A stretch of DNA of 64,000 bases from Takifugu bimaculatus (taxonomy: Eukaryota > Chordata > Actinopteri > Tetraodontiformes > Tetraodontidae), in contig CP034986.1 of the NCBI GenBank assembly GCA_004026145.2, positions 18,094,933 through 18,158,932 on the forward strand, read 5' to 3'. The stretch's first letter is position 1. Each line of letters starts with the position of its first letter. Below the pieces are notes generated by a model. It was not told the origin of the DNA. It worked only from the letters and a program-made list of their open reading frames with translations, and searched no databases. The translations under genes were made by a program, and so were the position numbers. Shown piece after piece: positions 44,242-57,484 of this stretch.

Positions 44242-45486
44242 TGAGGCCCTAAGTTCAAAAAAGAAAAACAATCCCCTTTTGCATCAATGCAAAGACAAGA
44301 GAACAACACTGATAATGTAACTCCAAAAACAAAAGAACTGTTTTCTTTCAGAATTTCTGGTTTACAGGTTTCCGTGTGTCCTGAAGCTATTTTTTTTTTT
44401 TTGCTTTGCTTTTAAAAAGGGCTCCTTTTAAAAACGCTACTCAACAAAAGTCTTGTGTACCGTGTTCTTCTTTTTAGCTTCTGAAAAGGTAACCGTTGCT
44501 TGATTATTATTTACAGTATTAGCAGTTGGAATCCTCGGGGTATTGATTGTGACGTAACTGATGTCGTTTTATGTCGCCGCCTCTGTCAAAGCGGGGCCTA
44601 ACTCTTCTGTGTTGACGGTGTTCATCTGTGTCTGAGACAGCATTTAATCCAGGATTTAAAGTATTCCAGTGCCAGAGTGCTAAACAAACTTGTTTCCCTG
44701 TGAGCGTTCCTTTTGATAGCGTAAACAATACATTAGCTTCCATGTTGCTCCAAAGTGTCTTTTGTGTTGTCATCCAGGGGAACCCCCACCTGGCTAAACG
44801 GCAGGGTGTTCGGGTCAATGTTCCCTGTGATGTGACTAATAACAGGTCAGCACCGAGGTCATTGCAGGTCACCCAATTTACGAGAGTAAGCGCGTAAAAT
44901 CCCCAAATACGCCGAATTATAAAACCCTGGCTTTATTTAAAGCTTACACAGTTTCCTCAGGACCTTCTCTTGCTTCGGCTGGTCTTGAATCCAGTCCGAT
45001 AGAAGCTGGCGTGGAATTTAGCCTTAATTTCACTGAGTGGGTTGGAATGCTTTTTAGTGCCCTGCTAAATAGTGGCTGTAAGCATCTTTGAAACACGCAA
45101 GGACCCCCTGATGGGCCTAAACGAATCCCTTTAATCTGAGGGGAAGAGGCGTTTCAACAAAGCGTGCCTCACGGAACGTGGGCAGGCAAGTAATCACCGC
45201 CGACACCCTTCAGTCACACATGGCTTTACCACCCCTCCCTCGGTCCTTCCTGTCCAGCTCCATCTTCAGCTGGTCAGAAATCACAACATTTTACTTCAAG
45301 AACAATTTGTAAAATGAGGACTTTTTCCGGGTTAATGCTGGACAGAATATGCTAATCTGGACTAAAGTGTCAAATTTTCTTCATTTTCTCACACTGGATT
45401 TGTGTAAACGGAAATCTGGTTTAGATCTGAGCAGCCAGATTAAGATTCAAACTTCCCCCCAAAATAACCCAGTCCCAATCTTCCTG

Positions 45487-45508
45487 CCCCCCCCCCCCCC
45501 CCCCCCCC
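45487..45508. repeat. Poly-C tract, 22 bases, beside AAT/GTT triplets
   Basis: Uninterrupted C run, followed to about 45555 by AATAAT and TTGTTG triplet stretches that could fold back on each other. Confidence 0.9.
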
Positions 45509-48500
45509 AATAATAATACTAATAATAATTATTGTTGTTGTTATTGTTGTTATAATTATAATATACACACATCACATTATGAAGGAATTGCTTTTTTGAT
45601 ATTTAAAATGCCATTTTTCAAGGATATTATCCTTCAGCTTTAAATTAACACTCCACCTTTGCAGTTTACACTGCTTTCAAAAAGAAGATATTGACTTTTC
45701 AAACTTTTTACAAATGTCTGCGGGATGTAAGTAGAGTCCGTGTCCAGTTTGAAAGCTGCCGTCTTTTCCTCCTCCTACATCCTCCCACGCTTCTTTCGAC
45801 TTTCTGCCACAGCCAGTGTTCCTCCTCCATCGCTCAGCATCCGTCTGCTCTCCCTTGGTGTTTAAACCATCAGAGTCCGGCCTCTCCAAAACATCTACCA
45901 TGTACCTTGTCTCTGACGTTCTCGTCAGATCCCTCGTTGCATCCATCCTCCAGTGTCTGTTGATGACCACGTACGTTCCTTCCTGGTGGAGGACGGATCA
46001 CAGAGGACGTGACTGTGCCACTCCACCATGACACTCACCTGTACCTGCGCCTATAAAACTAAGAGCTTAAAGCTAAAGGCAGTTTCACTCAGATGTTGGA
46101 CCATTTTCCTCCTACTCTGGTCCATCTGCTCTGCTCTGAGTGACCCTCATACGCTCCATATGCTCAGCCGTCCTGGGCTCCATTGTTCACAAGTCTGTCT
46201 GACACTCGCAGGCCTGCTGCTCCATCTGCCTCCCACAGCGCAGCTCATCTCTGATGCCCCGCCTGCATCGCCGGATGATTTGCAGCGCCGTGTGCTGTGG
46301 GTAATCTCGTGTTTCACCTGGGACGAAGGAGTGATGAAGGAATCGTTGTTTTGTTTGGGGTTTCTTTTTTTCCCCCAAACTGGCACGTTTTCCTCCATCT
46401 GTCTCGGTTTGCAGAGCCTGAAATGGCCGCTGAGCGAATAGTCGGCTATGGTTGATTCATAGGGAGCTGCTCAGGATTTGTCTCAATTGGGGGTTGAGTT
46501 CAGCATTGATCAAACAACACGAACAAAAAAACCCCAAAAAGATATAGTGACCTAAAGAAGCAAGGATTTTGTGACCAGCTGGTTAATATATTCCCATCCA
46601 GCCACGCAGCATTACTTAGATTCTTGTGTTGTATGATCCCAGCACTGTTAAGCAACTGCATCAATCAGGGATTCATCATGTCACCACATACATTCATCTG
46701 ATAGAATGGCACAAATGTGCCATCTGCTTCAATCTCATCTTGGTAAACAGCTTTGACATGATTTGCGATATGGATAACTTTTATTTAACGTGTCTGCATA
46801 AATGTACCACATTGTCATCAGGGACCTGGTGGGCTAGCCTGATTCACTGATCATTTTGAGCCATTTTATTAAAATAACCTTTAAAATGACTGAATATCCC
46901 TTTAATGTTCATTGGGTGGTAGCGTGGTCCACTCAGCGTTGGTTCAGTTGAAGGGTTGGTGATCTGTTGGTAAATCAGTGAATGTCCTCAGATGACCTGA
47001 TGGTCTTTAGGCTGAGTAGCACTGGCATATATGTACTGAGTATGACATGGAAGATAATATATATAATAAATATAATATTGATAACACATACAGAGTGCTG
47101 TTGTTAGGCCCAGAGACGCTGCTGTGGGGACAGATCTGTCTCAAATGTCTGTTTTTTGTCATTAACTGTTTTGTCAAATAAAACACATCTGCACATCTTT
47201 TCTGTAATAGAAAAACCATTCCCAGCTCTCTTTCCAGGCTTCTCCTTGTTCTGCTGGCGTCCTGCTGCCAGGCCGTCCTTGGATAAGTTGTACGTCACAG
47301 CGGGATGTGAACAGATGGTTTCGATCAGCTCCTGAACATGTTTTTTTTCTCTTCAGGAGTGTCTCTCTCATTCCAGGCTTCTTCTATGGATCGACTAGTT
47401 GAACGTTACTGGTGGAAGGTAATTTCTTGATAAAATTGTGCAACGCGGTTGGATTTACTGACCTCGCCTTTTTTTCCCTCCTTTTTTTTCGATGTTTAGA
47501 GGTCACTAAAACGCAGTCGTGGCAGAAGAAAATTGGAAAGAAAGAAGAGCCAGAGTACACAAGAAGTCTTATAAAAGTCTTGGTTCACATCCAGGCATTT
47601 TTATTGCCTGCGGATCTGCCAAGCAAGGCTTTCTGAAGGGAAGACATGGAAGATCATGTGAAAACTGGGATTCCTGACATGCTGGTTAAATCAGCTTACA
47701 GTGAAACAGCCACGTTGCTGGCATGTCATCGCCAAGCTGCTGGTGAACTGGCTGAGAGGAGCACATTCAGGTTCCTGTGAATGAGAAGCACTCCGCTGGT
47801 GAAAACATCTCACTCTGGAGGGGAAAATCCTTCAACATCACTGAGGGATCTTCCAAGACCAGATCAGTAAGGTAGAACAACAGGTGAGTCAGCAGCTCTG
47901 TAAGTCAGGCCTAAACCCTAAACCCTGCTGGAGGGTTTGCTGGTGTGGAATGAGATCTTCTCCATCCTTCCAGGCTTTAAATCAGAGCGAACAGGGGAAA
48001 GGCTGGATCTCACACTGACAAACTGGATCAATGGTTGGAAGGAGCTCCTCCGCCCCCAGGAATTGACAGGAACTGTCAGTTTGCACTTCATCATCACTTC
48101 CATTATACTGGCTCACTGGCTGATGTCAGTTTTCTTTTTTTAAAGCTGATATTGGCAAACTGACACATCACTTTAACGCCAAAGCTCACCGACCTCAAAG
48201 TGTTGCCTTTCAGCAGACCCTCAATCCTTCACCTCTACAGTAATTGATCCAAACACGGGGGTATCAACGTGTGCCACGGCGCATTTTAAACCAGCTAGCA
48301 GCATCGCAAAAGACTGTTATTTTGAGAACTCCGAGCTGTTCCGGATCACAGAACATTCTTCTCTCAGAGCAGATCTCTGTGCTGATGGAGACAAATGGGC
48401 CTGGCTGGATTCTCCGTCCACAGCTGAGGAAACAGAGGCTGGCTCATGCCCAGGGGAGTCGACTTGACCGTGAGCGAGACGCTTGACGAAGAGGAGATTT

Positions 48501-51500
48501 ACCGAATGAGCAGACATGCTTTATGTTGGAAATTATGCTCAGCAATACCCAGGAGCTCTCCTGAGGAATATGATCAGGGAGACCTGCTCTTCTCCGGCTG
48601 CAGGACTAATGCAGGCAGGCACAAGGTCAATTTCTCCACGACAACAAGGAAAATAATCCCTAAGTGTGCTCTCAAATTGTCAACTGGGATAAAAAAAATA
48701 AAACAGCCAAACAGTGCAGAATGCATAAAATATCATCTTCCAGAGCAGGTGGTTACCAAACGGTTTTGTTCTCCAGTAAAGGCGTAATTCGTTATCCCCC
48801 CTCCAGCCTCCCGCTGCTACATACTGGAAATGTTTCACAAGGGACTCATTTACGGCCAAAGTCTTGTTTCCTTAATTGTGGAAAAACTTCACGAGGAAGC
48901 CTCTGCAGTACATGTGTTGGGCTTCCTCTGATCCAAGCTCTGCTTTTATTCTTTTACTTTTGGATCGTTTTCCATCTCCAAATTGTTTAGAAGAAACCTC
49001 AGTGCCTTAGCTCATATTTGGCCTTTTGTAGGAATGGGGAGAAGAATTAGGCCAAATATTGAGCCAAGACGGATGAACTACATACTAAATCCTCAATCGA
49101 TATATAACGAAACTGGTCCTGTCGATGATCATTTAGATGTAGCCTCAAACCAGCTCGGCCCATGCAGGTCAAATACAGCTATCACACGCACCATTTTCAG
49201 TTCCAGTGCTGCTTTTCCTCAGAGTGTTTTCGCCATTGCACATCTAATAATTTTCAGTGACAAGTAAAACTCTGTATAATCCATCGGCATAGGCCAGTAT
49301 TTACAAAACTTCACATGACAGATGCAGTTTTGTCTCTATGAGTCACTACTTTTAATCCTCAGGAGTCTGGTTTTTAATAGTTGTTCGTAAAGCTTTAGCC
49401 TAAATGGTGCTCATGATCACGGTGGAGAAATCAAATCCAATAAAACAACATATAGGGTTATTCTGCTTGTACCTTTTAATTGATTTGAATTGTATTGAAG
49501 TGCTTCCCAGGACAGGAGAAGCTACGTGCCATCGTGTGTGTTGATGTGCTAGCGTCTCCATGCCTGTTGGCACGCAAGTGTTAGCTTAATGTGTTCCAAG
49601 CCCTTAAAGTGCATGTAAGTAGCGTGTACTGTGAGTTTAATGATGGCGACACCTGGCAGCCAGGGCCGCTCTGTCTGCTTTATGATGCTGTGCATAGCGA
49701 GTCCATTTGTTTCTGTCCAGGAGCCAGCCGGCATACGGCATCTGCTCTGAGCGCAGCTACCATGTTGCGGGTGGGGGTCGGGGGGAGTCTGTTAACTCTC
49801 TGATGTGAGGCTGCAGGCCAACAGACCATAAAAGTGAGTACACGGAGGAGGAAAACTCTCTGCCTGCTTTCCTCTGAGCGGCTGGTTGACATCTGCTGGC
49901 CTATTTTGTTTTGGTTTTTTCAAGGTCATTTTGCTGTTTCTTTAATTGTGACATGAAGCTCTTTATTCTGAGGATGTTTAGCCCTCCCGATGAGTTTGAA
50001 GATAATGTGCCATGGGTGCTTTATTAAAGCACAGGTGTGTTTGTAGGAATGGCACCCAATGGTGCTCTCAAACATGCAGTAAAACTATCAGGTTAGGGTA
50101 GATGACCTGAGCTCTGGGACTCCTGAGCATCAGGCACAGATAGGGGTCAAAAGGTCATCACCTTTGCCACCACATCCTCAGGCTTGACTTCCTAAATCAC
50201 AGAGGAGTTTGACCAGAACTCACATCTTAATTTCAAAGGTTTACTGAAGATCCTCATGGAATAAGATGAGCACAGAGCTGGATAACATCAACCAGCTGGG
50301 TGTGATTTATAAAGTTTTTGCCAGCGTAATGATTTACAGAATCTCAGTTTATGTGAAGGAATATAAATATATTTTGATAATTCGGCATTAGAGCTCCATG
50401 CAGATACTGAAAGCATTCTACTTATACGGACATGCTACATCATTAGTGTGCTGATTTTAGAGTTTTTATGTTTTATAAAAGAGAAAAAGATCAAATGAAG
50501 AAAAAAGCCCAAATGTTGGATATCTAGGTCGTCAGCCCTGAACCTGCAAGGACGTAACTGAATCTTTGTTGGACAAATGACCAAAGGGAATTTAGGGTTA
50601 CATGTTAAGATTAAGATTAAGATACTAATGTAGCATGAACTTTCCACACATTTATACACCCAAAATGGTGCATAAGGATCCAATTGTTTGTACTTTGGTC
50701 CAGACCAAAGTTCTTTTGGATATTTGACTCCATAGGCCAGAGGCTAAGCTAAGTCACATGATATAGTATCTTAATGCTGATTGGTGGAATTTACCACAGT
50801 ATTTTACAAGTTGCTAGTGTAGCTTTCTAAATTGGGCAAATTATTTTAAAACCACAGATTGGTAAACTTTTAATGTTGACTACCCTGAGGCTTTAAAGGT
50901 TGGATATAACAACTAAACTTCTGCTCGTTTAACGGAAAAAATAATGACAGCAATATGAATTAGCTGTGGGTAGACAAGCAGGCATGGTTTTGTTGTAAAA
51001 GCTAACTCTTGAGCCATGTCCAGAGGTGGCAGAGTCCTTAAGGGTTTTTCCATCAGCAATGAGTCAACTTTTCCTCTCCTCAGGTTGTAAAGCTGCCTTT
51101 TTTTCCCTGTACCGACTTCAGATTTATGCAAGCTTTGTTCCATATTCCCAATTTCTGCCTTGACTCCCCGAAGCCGAAATGGCGTGGGCGTGTGAATAAA
51201 TCTTCAGGGATTCAGCTTCGCCCCTTTCACTGAAAACAGTTTTGAGCAAAGATGGATGAAGAGGTAATCCGTTTACCTTCTGCTGACTTGTCGGCCTCAG
51301 ACGGCGCGGCACCGGGATGCTTCCGCAGATGTCAGGGATTTTGCATTCAAACTTTCCGGGCATTAGGCTTCCCTTGGCGCTTACGTAATGTCCAGGTTGT
51401 GTCCGAGCACTGGTCTGGGAATCCGCGGGCTGTTTTCCAAGCAAATCATCATCAGATCACACACAAGTTATTCTGAGCACATATGAGCACCATATGTCTG

Positions 51501-54500
51501 ACCGCCAGGATTTACAGCGTGCACAAAGAGAAACACTCACCCAGTTTGTCTTTACATAATCCGTGCCCTGTTTCAAGGCCTCTTTTATTCCCCTTTTCCG
51601 TGTTTCTCTCTGACATCTTAGGCCTTCTATAAAAATAAATCCAACTAAATGCGATAAATTCTATCAATAATATGGCAGAAATAAAATGCAGGCAACAATG
51701 TTTTTGCACAGATGACTTTTGTGAAAGTCAGTCACAGTTTTTTGGGTGGTGCAGATCCGTTTCCTGTTGTTTCCTGGATGTGCTACACATCTCCGTCAGC
51801 TACCGCCGGCCACCATCGTTGGTCCACGGCGGCGAAACCATTTTCTGGCTTTGCCAACTAACTTCTGTTCATGTACAACAATAGATTTTTGGACTGGCCT
51901 CACACCCTTGTTTGAACTCTTTGTTGGCGCCATTGTTGAGTATCACATCCAAACTTGGGCACTACTAAGCGATTCAGTGACTTGTGAACTTCCTCTCTCT
52001 TTTATTCACTTCCTCTCTATCATCATCAGTTTTTCTGGCACAGCAGGTTCACAGGATACGTCAGTTGATTTCATTCACTCTATGAATGTTGCACCAAAAT
52101 CCCCTAAAACATCATTCCAACATTTGTTCCTCTTGGATATTCAGCCACAGCACAAAATGCTGGACCCATAATTTCTAGTAGTGATATAGCAATTTTGTCT
52201 ATAACCATGTGATTTTGGAAAATTATAATTGTCATTTGGATTATAATACAAAGTACAGAGCTCCAACCTCCCTTTTTGTATCATTTGATGCATAGACGAA
52301 GAGAGAAATGGAGAAGCTGCTTTAGCATTTCAAATGTCTCCACTGCATGTTTAGAGGCAGTTTTTACTGATGGTGGAATGCGCTTTACGTTCATTTGTTT
52401 TATGATCATCCCTCAGTTGTGGCTTTTCTTGGAGCCAATTTTTATTGGTTTAACTATCTTCTGGTTTTAGATAGTTATTGGAGCCATTATACGTGGCTAA
52501 AATTAGCAAAGCTCATTACGGTTTGCTTGAAAGAGAAGCTTGAAAAAGTTTAATGGTTGTTTTTTTGTCTTTTAAGTTCAAGCCTGTTAAATTGCCATTA
52601 GATTGTGTGTGTTCCCAGGTTTTGTGGTGGATACAGACAAAAAAACTTTCTCTCAAGTTCCTTGAATGCTAAAATAGGGTCATGTTGTGTTTATCTTAGC
52701 ATAAATCCACAGGCAGATGGGGAAGAAATAACAGTTTATGTGAAGCTAGATGATGTACTTATTTCTTGGCCCAGATCAGCACAGATTTCTGAGATTCTTG
52801 CTACCACAGCAGAGAAGCCCAGAAGTGCTGGATAGATAAATACTCTATGACAAAAAATAGTGGAATTTACAATATTTCGTCTTTGAAATTACTATAAAAT
52901 GCAAAATGAGCTTTTCAATATTATTTAATTGACCTTATAGTGCATTATAGTGCAGCATTTATTTGTAGATTAAGTCATTCAAACTGTTGCACTTCTTTCT
53001 CTTTTTTCCAGATGTTAATGTGAATTATGAACCACTGATGCTCTGATATTGTTTTTTTTCTTTAAACTTTGCACTTTTCTGATAACTACTAATACTTAGC
53101 ATTTCACACAACTCATATAATAAAAGTTAACAAACTGGGGTGCTAAACAGGGTGTCACTGTACATCATCTCAGCAATTTATAGCACCGACGCCTTCGCAA
53201 TTCGCCTGTGATGTCACCTCAGGATGGGAAATGTGAATTTAATACATTCTCATTATCTTCAGAGGCTCGTATGGGAGCCACTCAGGCATATCAATCAAAC
53301 AATCTCGTAAGAAACTGTCACCATCAGTCCTCACAGAACTTCATCCTAATTCCAATTAGTGCACATCCCCTCCCCCTCTCCAAGAGTATTAAGGCCACCC
53401 ATGAGAAAAAAAATTGGAGGTAGAATTTGTTTTTCATCATACATTCTGAGGAAAGAGTCAATATATAAAGTAGAAAAAATGGTGGAAACAAAAAAGTGAT
53501 AAAGTCTAAACTGTTTTTACATGAAAATAGGACCAAATAACAGCCAAATGTTGGAGAAACAGTCACACAGGGTGATGGATTTATTTCCCCTTAACTTCCC
53601 CCTTAATAGGAAGCTATTCAGTTAACTTCAGCATTGTGCTTTCACCACTTTCTCCTAAAGTTAACTCCTGGCATGTTAGTCCTAATACTGATAACTGTGT
53701 TTGTGAGCGAAAAGAGAAAGTATTCATTTGTTGCTAATACCAGAGTCCAAAGTATAGTCATTTTGTAGAAGCGCTCCCATGCAATGGTTGTAGATGTTAA
53801 AGTTTCGATTCGTGGCTTCCTAATTGACAATTAAGGGAAAAGTTAAGGGAAATTATATCCATCATGCTGAGTGACTGTTTTTGTATCTCTTACCAGTGTG
53901 AAAAATTTAGCCTTTTTGGATAATGTGCATTTGCATTTTTGCATTTTTACAAATAGCTTACCAGTTTCACAAATCCAAAAGTGGGTGTTAGATAAATGCT
54001 GCTTCCAAATAACCCTCACCCAAGCCTCCCCCCTATAGGTGATAAAGGTTCCACCATCATATTTCCTAAGACCTCCTGTGCCTGCATTACTTGTTGCCAT
54101 GGGAACATCCTGTGAATATAATTGTCTGATGAGCACGTTTAATCCTTCCCCCTGACAACTTTTTTTCTGACAGGTCTTAAAACTGCAAAATCATAAATTT
54201 GGAAAATGCCAAATGTTGGAATTCTAAGAAACAAAAGCTCACGTAGTTTCAGCAAACATTACGTTTCCAGGCCCCTCGCAGATACCGCATGTTGACCTTC
54301 ATTTGAGCAGCAACTGAATTCACGCTTGCAGGAAACAAGACATAATGTTAGGAAATTGCACATTTGTGTGCAGTCAGACTTCAGAGCTCTTAAGTGTGAA
54401 ACTTTATTAATGTGTCTTTGTTCGGCACTCTGAGGCAGGAATGTCAAGGCCAGACAACTCAGGTTTATGGGCAGCCGCTCTGCCAGAAGCATTTCTCTGT

Positions 54501-55689
54501 GTACACACACAGCAATGTTCTACCTCGCTGGGTCCACTTTGCTTCACACATTCAGACCTATCAGCCCCGGTCTCACGCTTTGCCAAACTCCTTCAATACT
54601 CGGAACATTTTTAAAGGAAGCTAACTACAAATATTTTTTTCCGGGCTTAGGGACCTTTATTTTTTCAGCCTGACCATCTCACATCGCATTTTTCACAGAT
54701 TTTTTACAATCAAATGGGATTCTTCATTCGCCTTTGCTGCATTTGCCATCGCAGACAAGTTGTCCATATGTGAACAGGCCCCTTTTGTAAAAGTTGGTAC
54801 CCTAGAAAGATGAATGTTCCAGTCCATGTGACAGGCTCATGTAAGATTCATCGAGGTTTTTGGAAGCTCATAGTTTCCTCTTTTACCCATTTCATAATGC
54901 ACCATTTTTCTGCCGGTGACAAATCACCTGCTACCATGAAAGTTTTGAGTTTGACCTCCTTCATGGAGATATGCTGTAGAATTAGATGATAAAAAAACAC
55001 TTTGGGCACTTTAATGTGTTACCATTCCATCAGACACTTATTCAGTTGTTTTTTTTTGTGAGAATGAAGACTCACAGAAAAAGAATTTTGACTCATCAGA
55101 GAAGCACACTTCAGTCCATCTTAAAAAATTCCCAGGCCCAAAAATGGTTGTGGTACTTAGATTTGCTTATTTCAGGGGATTTTTGTTACCACAAAGTCTT
55201 GGTTTACATGTGATTGTTTGTTATTGATTTAATCCTACAAAACCCTGGAATAAATAAATCATTGAAAGATACCTTTATAGTTTCCTGTTAGGTCTGAGAC
55301 AAAGCTCTTAATAAAAACCAATACGGACCAAATTGTTCAATGCAAGATTTCCAAAATCCAAAAGATCAGCGTGCATTGGCGGAACCTTCACAGCTGCAGT
55401 ATGCAGAGATTACACTGGGGGTCGATAAAACATTTATTGCTCTCTGCCATGATTCATAGAGGTGCTATTCAGGTGCAGCTGCAGGATGCAGAATGTCAGT
55501 GACCTCACATCTCTGAATGTTTGATGCCGGTTTGCTCAGTGACAACATGATAGATGGAGGCTCTCAGTCTGGTAGCTGGAACGTGAGACCCGTCACCGAC
55601 CCTCACACGGGTCACCTCTGACCTCCATTTTCCTGCAAGTTTAACACCTTCACATGACCATGGAGTCACCAAACAGCAGCTCTAACAGA

Positions 55690-55717
55690 GGGGGGTGGGG
55701 GGGTGGGGGGTGGGGGG
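55690..55717 (+). other. Four-run G tract, predicted G-quadruplex
   Basis: Four runs of six or seven G separated by single T bases. This is a textbook parallel G-quadruplex pattern with one-base loops. It lies about 0.7-0.95 kb upstream of the presumed mxra5 transcription start. Confidence 0.8.
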
Positions 55718-56379
55718 CTCCAGGTGATGATATTTGAAGCAGGAATTTTGCTTTTTGATCAGTTCCCAGGTGAGCGACAGATATAAAATTATACATTACA
55801 GCAGAATTCTGCTTTTTTTAGGACTACTTTTATGTGTGGTCCATTGTTCTGTGTTTGTACATGTGCCTCTCTTTGTTTCCACTGTCTGTGTGTCTAGACT
55901 TGCCAGTGTGACTCAGTGCTAATGAAGTCAGACCAACATTTACCTGCAACCCCCACATCTGCAATCGGACAGTTCCAGTTCACTGAAAAGCCTACATCCT
56001 TTACATCCCTGTACCCCAATATCGAATACTGAACTCCCATTTCCTGCCACATCATTTTCAACTGCTTTTCATTGTGTAAGCAAAGGGTCAGGAGGACTAG
56101 AATAAGGTCAGTTCAAATGCAGTCACCTGCAAAGTGTCGTCAATAATATTCAATCACATCGCTGCTTTTCATTTATGTTTATTGTTCCAGAGCGGCTGTT
56201 CCGCCCGTCAGATGCAACTCTCATCCAAGTTGTAGTTGGAACCGTTTGAGGTTAATCTCATATTTCCAATATGACTCATCGAATACATCCCAGCAACACC
56301 AGCGAGCTGTTGTCTGTGGAGCAGTATCATATTCTGAGTCAAGAGTTAGTCCTCAAAGTCGTCCTGCGTCTCCTTGTGG

Positions 56380-56669
56380 CTCCTCCTGTTGCTCCTCCGC
56401 TGCGCGCACACGGAGCCGCTCCTTCATTCGCAGCGCACCAGAGTTCCAGAGCGCATTAACGTCACGGAGTTGCAGAAAGTTATTCTCTATTCTTAGAAAG
56501 TACATATCTATTATCGTTCAACTCTTGGCAGAATCTCGCAAAACAAACTTTCTTGTCTATCTTTTTTTTTTTTTTTTTTTAAATACTGGATGGATCCTGT
56601 CTTTTGCTGCGTCAGATTTTTAAATGGATTATGAGGAGTTTATCAGAGTAAAACTGCATCGATTCTGAG
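56380..56669 (+). promoter_or_regulatory. mxra5: Probable mxra5 promoter and non-coding exon 1
   Basis: The stretch 56380-56470 is CpG-rich against an AT-rich background. A strong donor, GATTCTGAG then GTAAGAG, ends a likely non-coding exon at 56669. The matching acceptor would be TTATAATAG at about 57278, 34 bases before the ATG. A poly-T run (56562-56580) lies inside. The transcription start is not determined. Confidence 0.4.
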
Positions 56670-57311
56670 GTAAGAGTATCTATATTTCATTCAGTAAAAA
56701 GTTTTGGGTGAAGATTGGAAATGTTTTAGAAGCTCTTTTTGTAGCTGGCTCCGCGTAAGTTATCAGACTTTCACATTCGTGCGTCGACGGAGGCGGAGAG
56801 TGACCTATTATATCTGTGCCCAATCACCAATCATTATCTTTTTAACAGTCTTTGTTGCCATTTAATGTGCTTCATAAAAATATATACAATAGCAACACGT
56901 CATATCATCTTGAATTTATTTTTAAATAAATCCAATAACTGATGTAACTGATTTTTAAGAAATATATCAATAGGATGGTTTAATATCAAGCATTGGATCT
57001 GGAGTGTTGTTTATTTAGTTGATTTTTTTAGAGAATAATTAAAATAAAAAGATCTGGAGATCTGCAAAGTCGCTGCTTATGTTTCACTGAACTCTGCATC
57101 TTTTATTCTAGTGAACACAATCTCAGCCAATGAGATTTTGAAAATAGAAAATGGCAGAAATTGTAAAAATCTTGAGTTTAATTCAAGATAGATTTCTCTT
57201 AAAATGTCCTCCTCTAAAATCCTTATGTGTCTAAACAACTTTTTTTCTTTCTAAACAACTTGTTTGTATTATAATAGAGTGATCAGGCAGCTGTGACTCC
57301 TAAGCCTGAAG

Positions 57312-57484
57312 ATGTTTCTCTTACGGACTGTGTTGGTACTGCTGATCCTGGTGTCTCCTGGTGTCTCGGCCCCTTGTCCTCGGGCCTGCTCCTGCCCCCA
57401 GCCCACCGAAGTCCACTGCACCTTCCGCTCCCTCGTCATCGTCCCACCAGCTGTACCAAAACATGTCAAGCGCATGAACTTGGG
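57312..57484 (+). CDS. mxra5: mxra5 first coding exon: signal peptide and LRR N-cap
   Basis: Met-Phe-Leu-Leu start, a Leu/Val-rich core and Gly-Val-Ser-Ala before the likely cleavage site. Then the Cys-rich N-cap with Glu-Val-His-Cys-Thr-Phe-Arg-Ser-Leu, nearly identical to human MXRA5. Donor GTTAGT completes Asn-Leu-Gly. Confidence 0.9.

Larger units (their letters stand above)
40766..56250. other. Intergenic region between prkx and mxra5
   Basis: About 15.5 kb without a recognisable exon. Open frames up to 151 codons (43088-43543) and 141 codons (51746-52171) match no family I know and show no splice context. Contents that can be named are a decayed SINE at 43611-43830, a GT repeat near 44207-44241, poly-C at 45487-45508 followed by AAT/GTT triplets, and a G-run cluster at 55690-55717. 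Distal regulatory sequence for either gene could be here. Confidence 0.5.

Noticed and set aside
55020..55180. Possible transposase trace
   Set aside because: A short stretch looked vaguely like a transposon-derived frame, but no defining motif or terminal repeat could be found.
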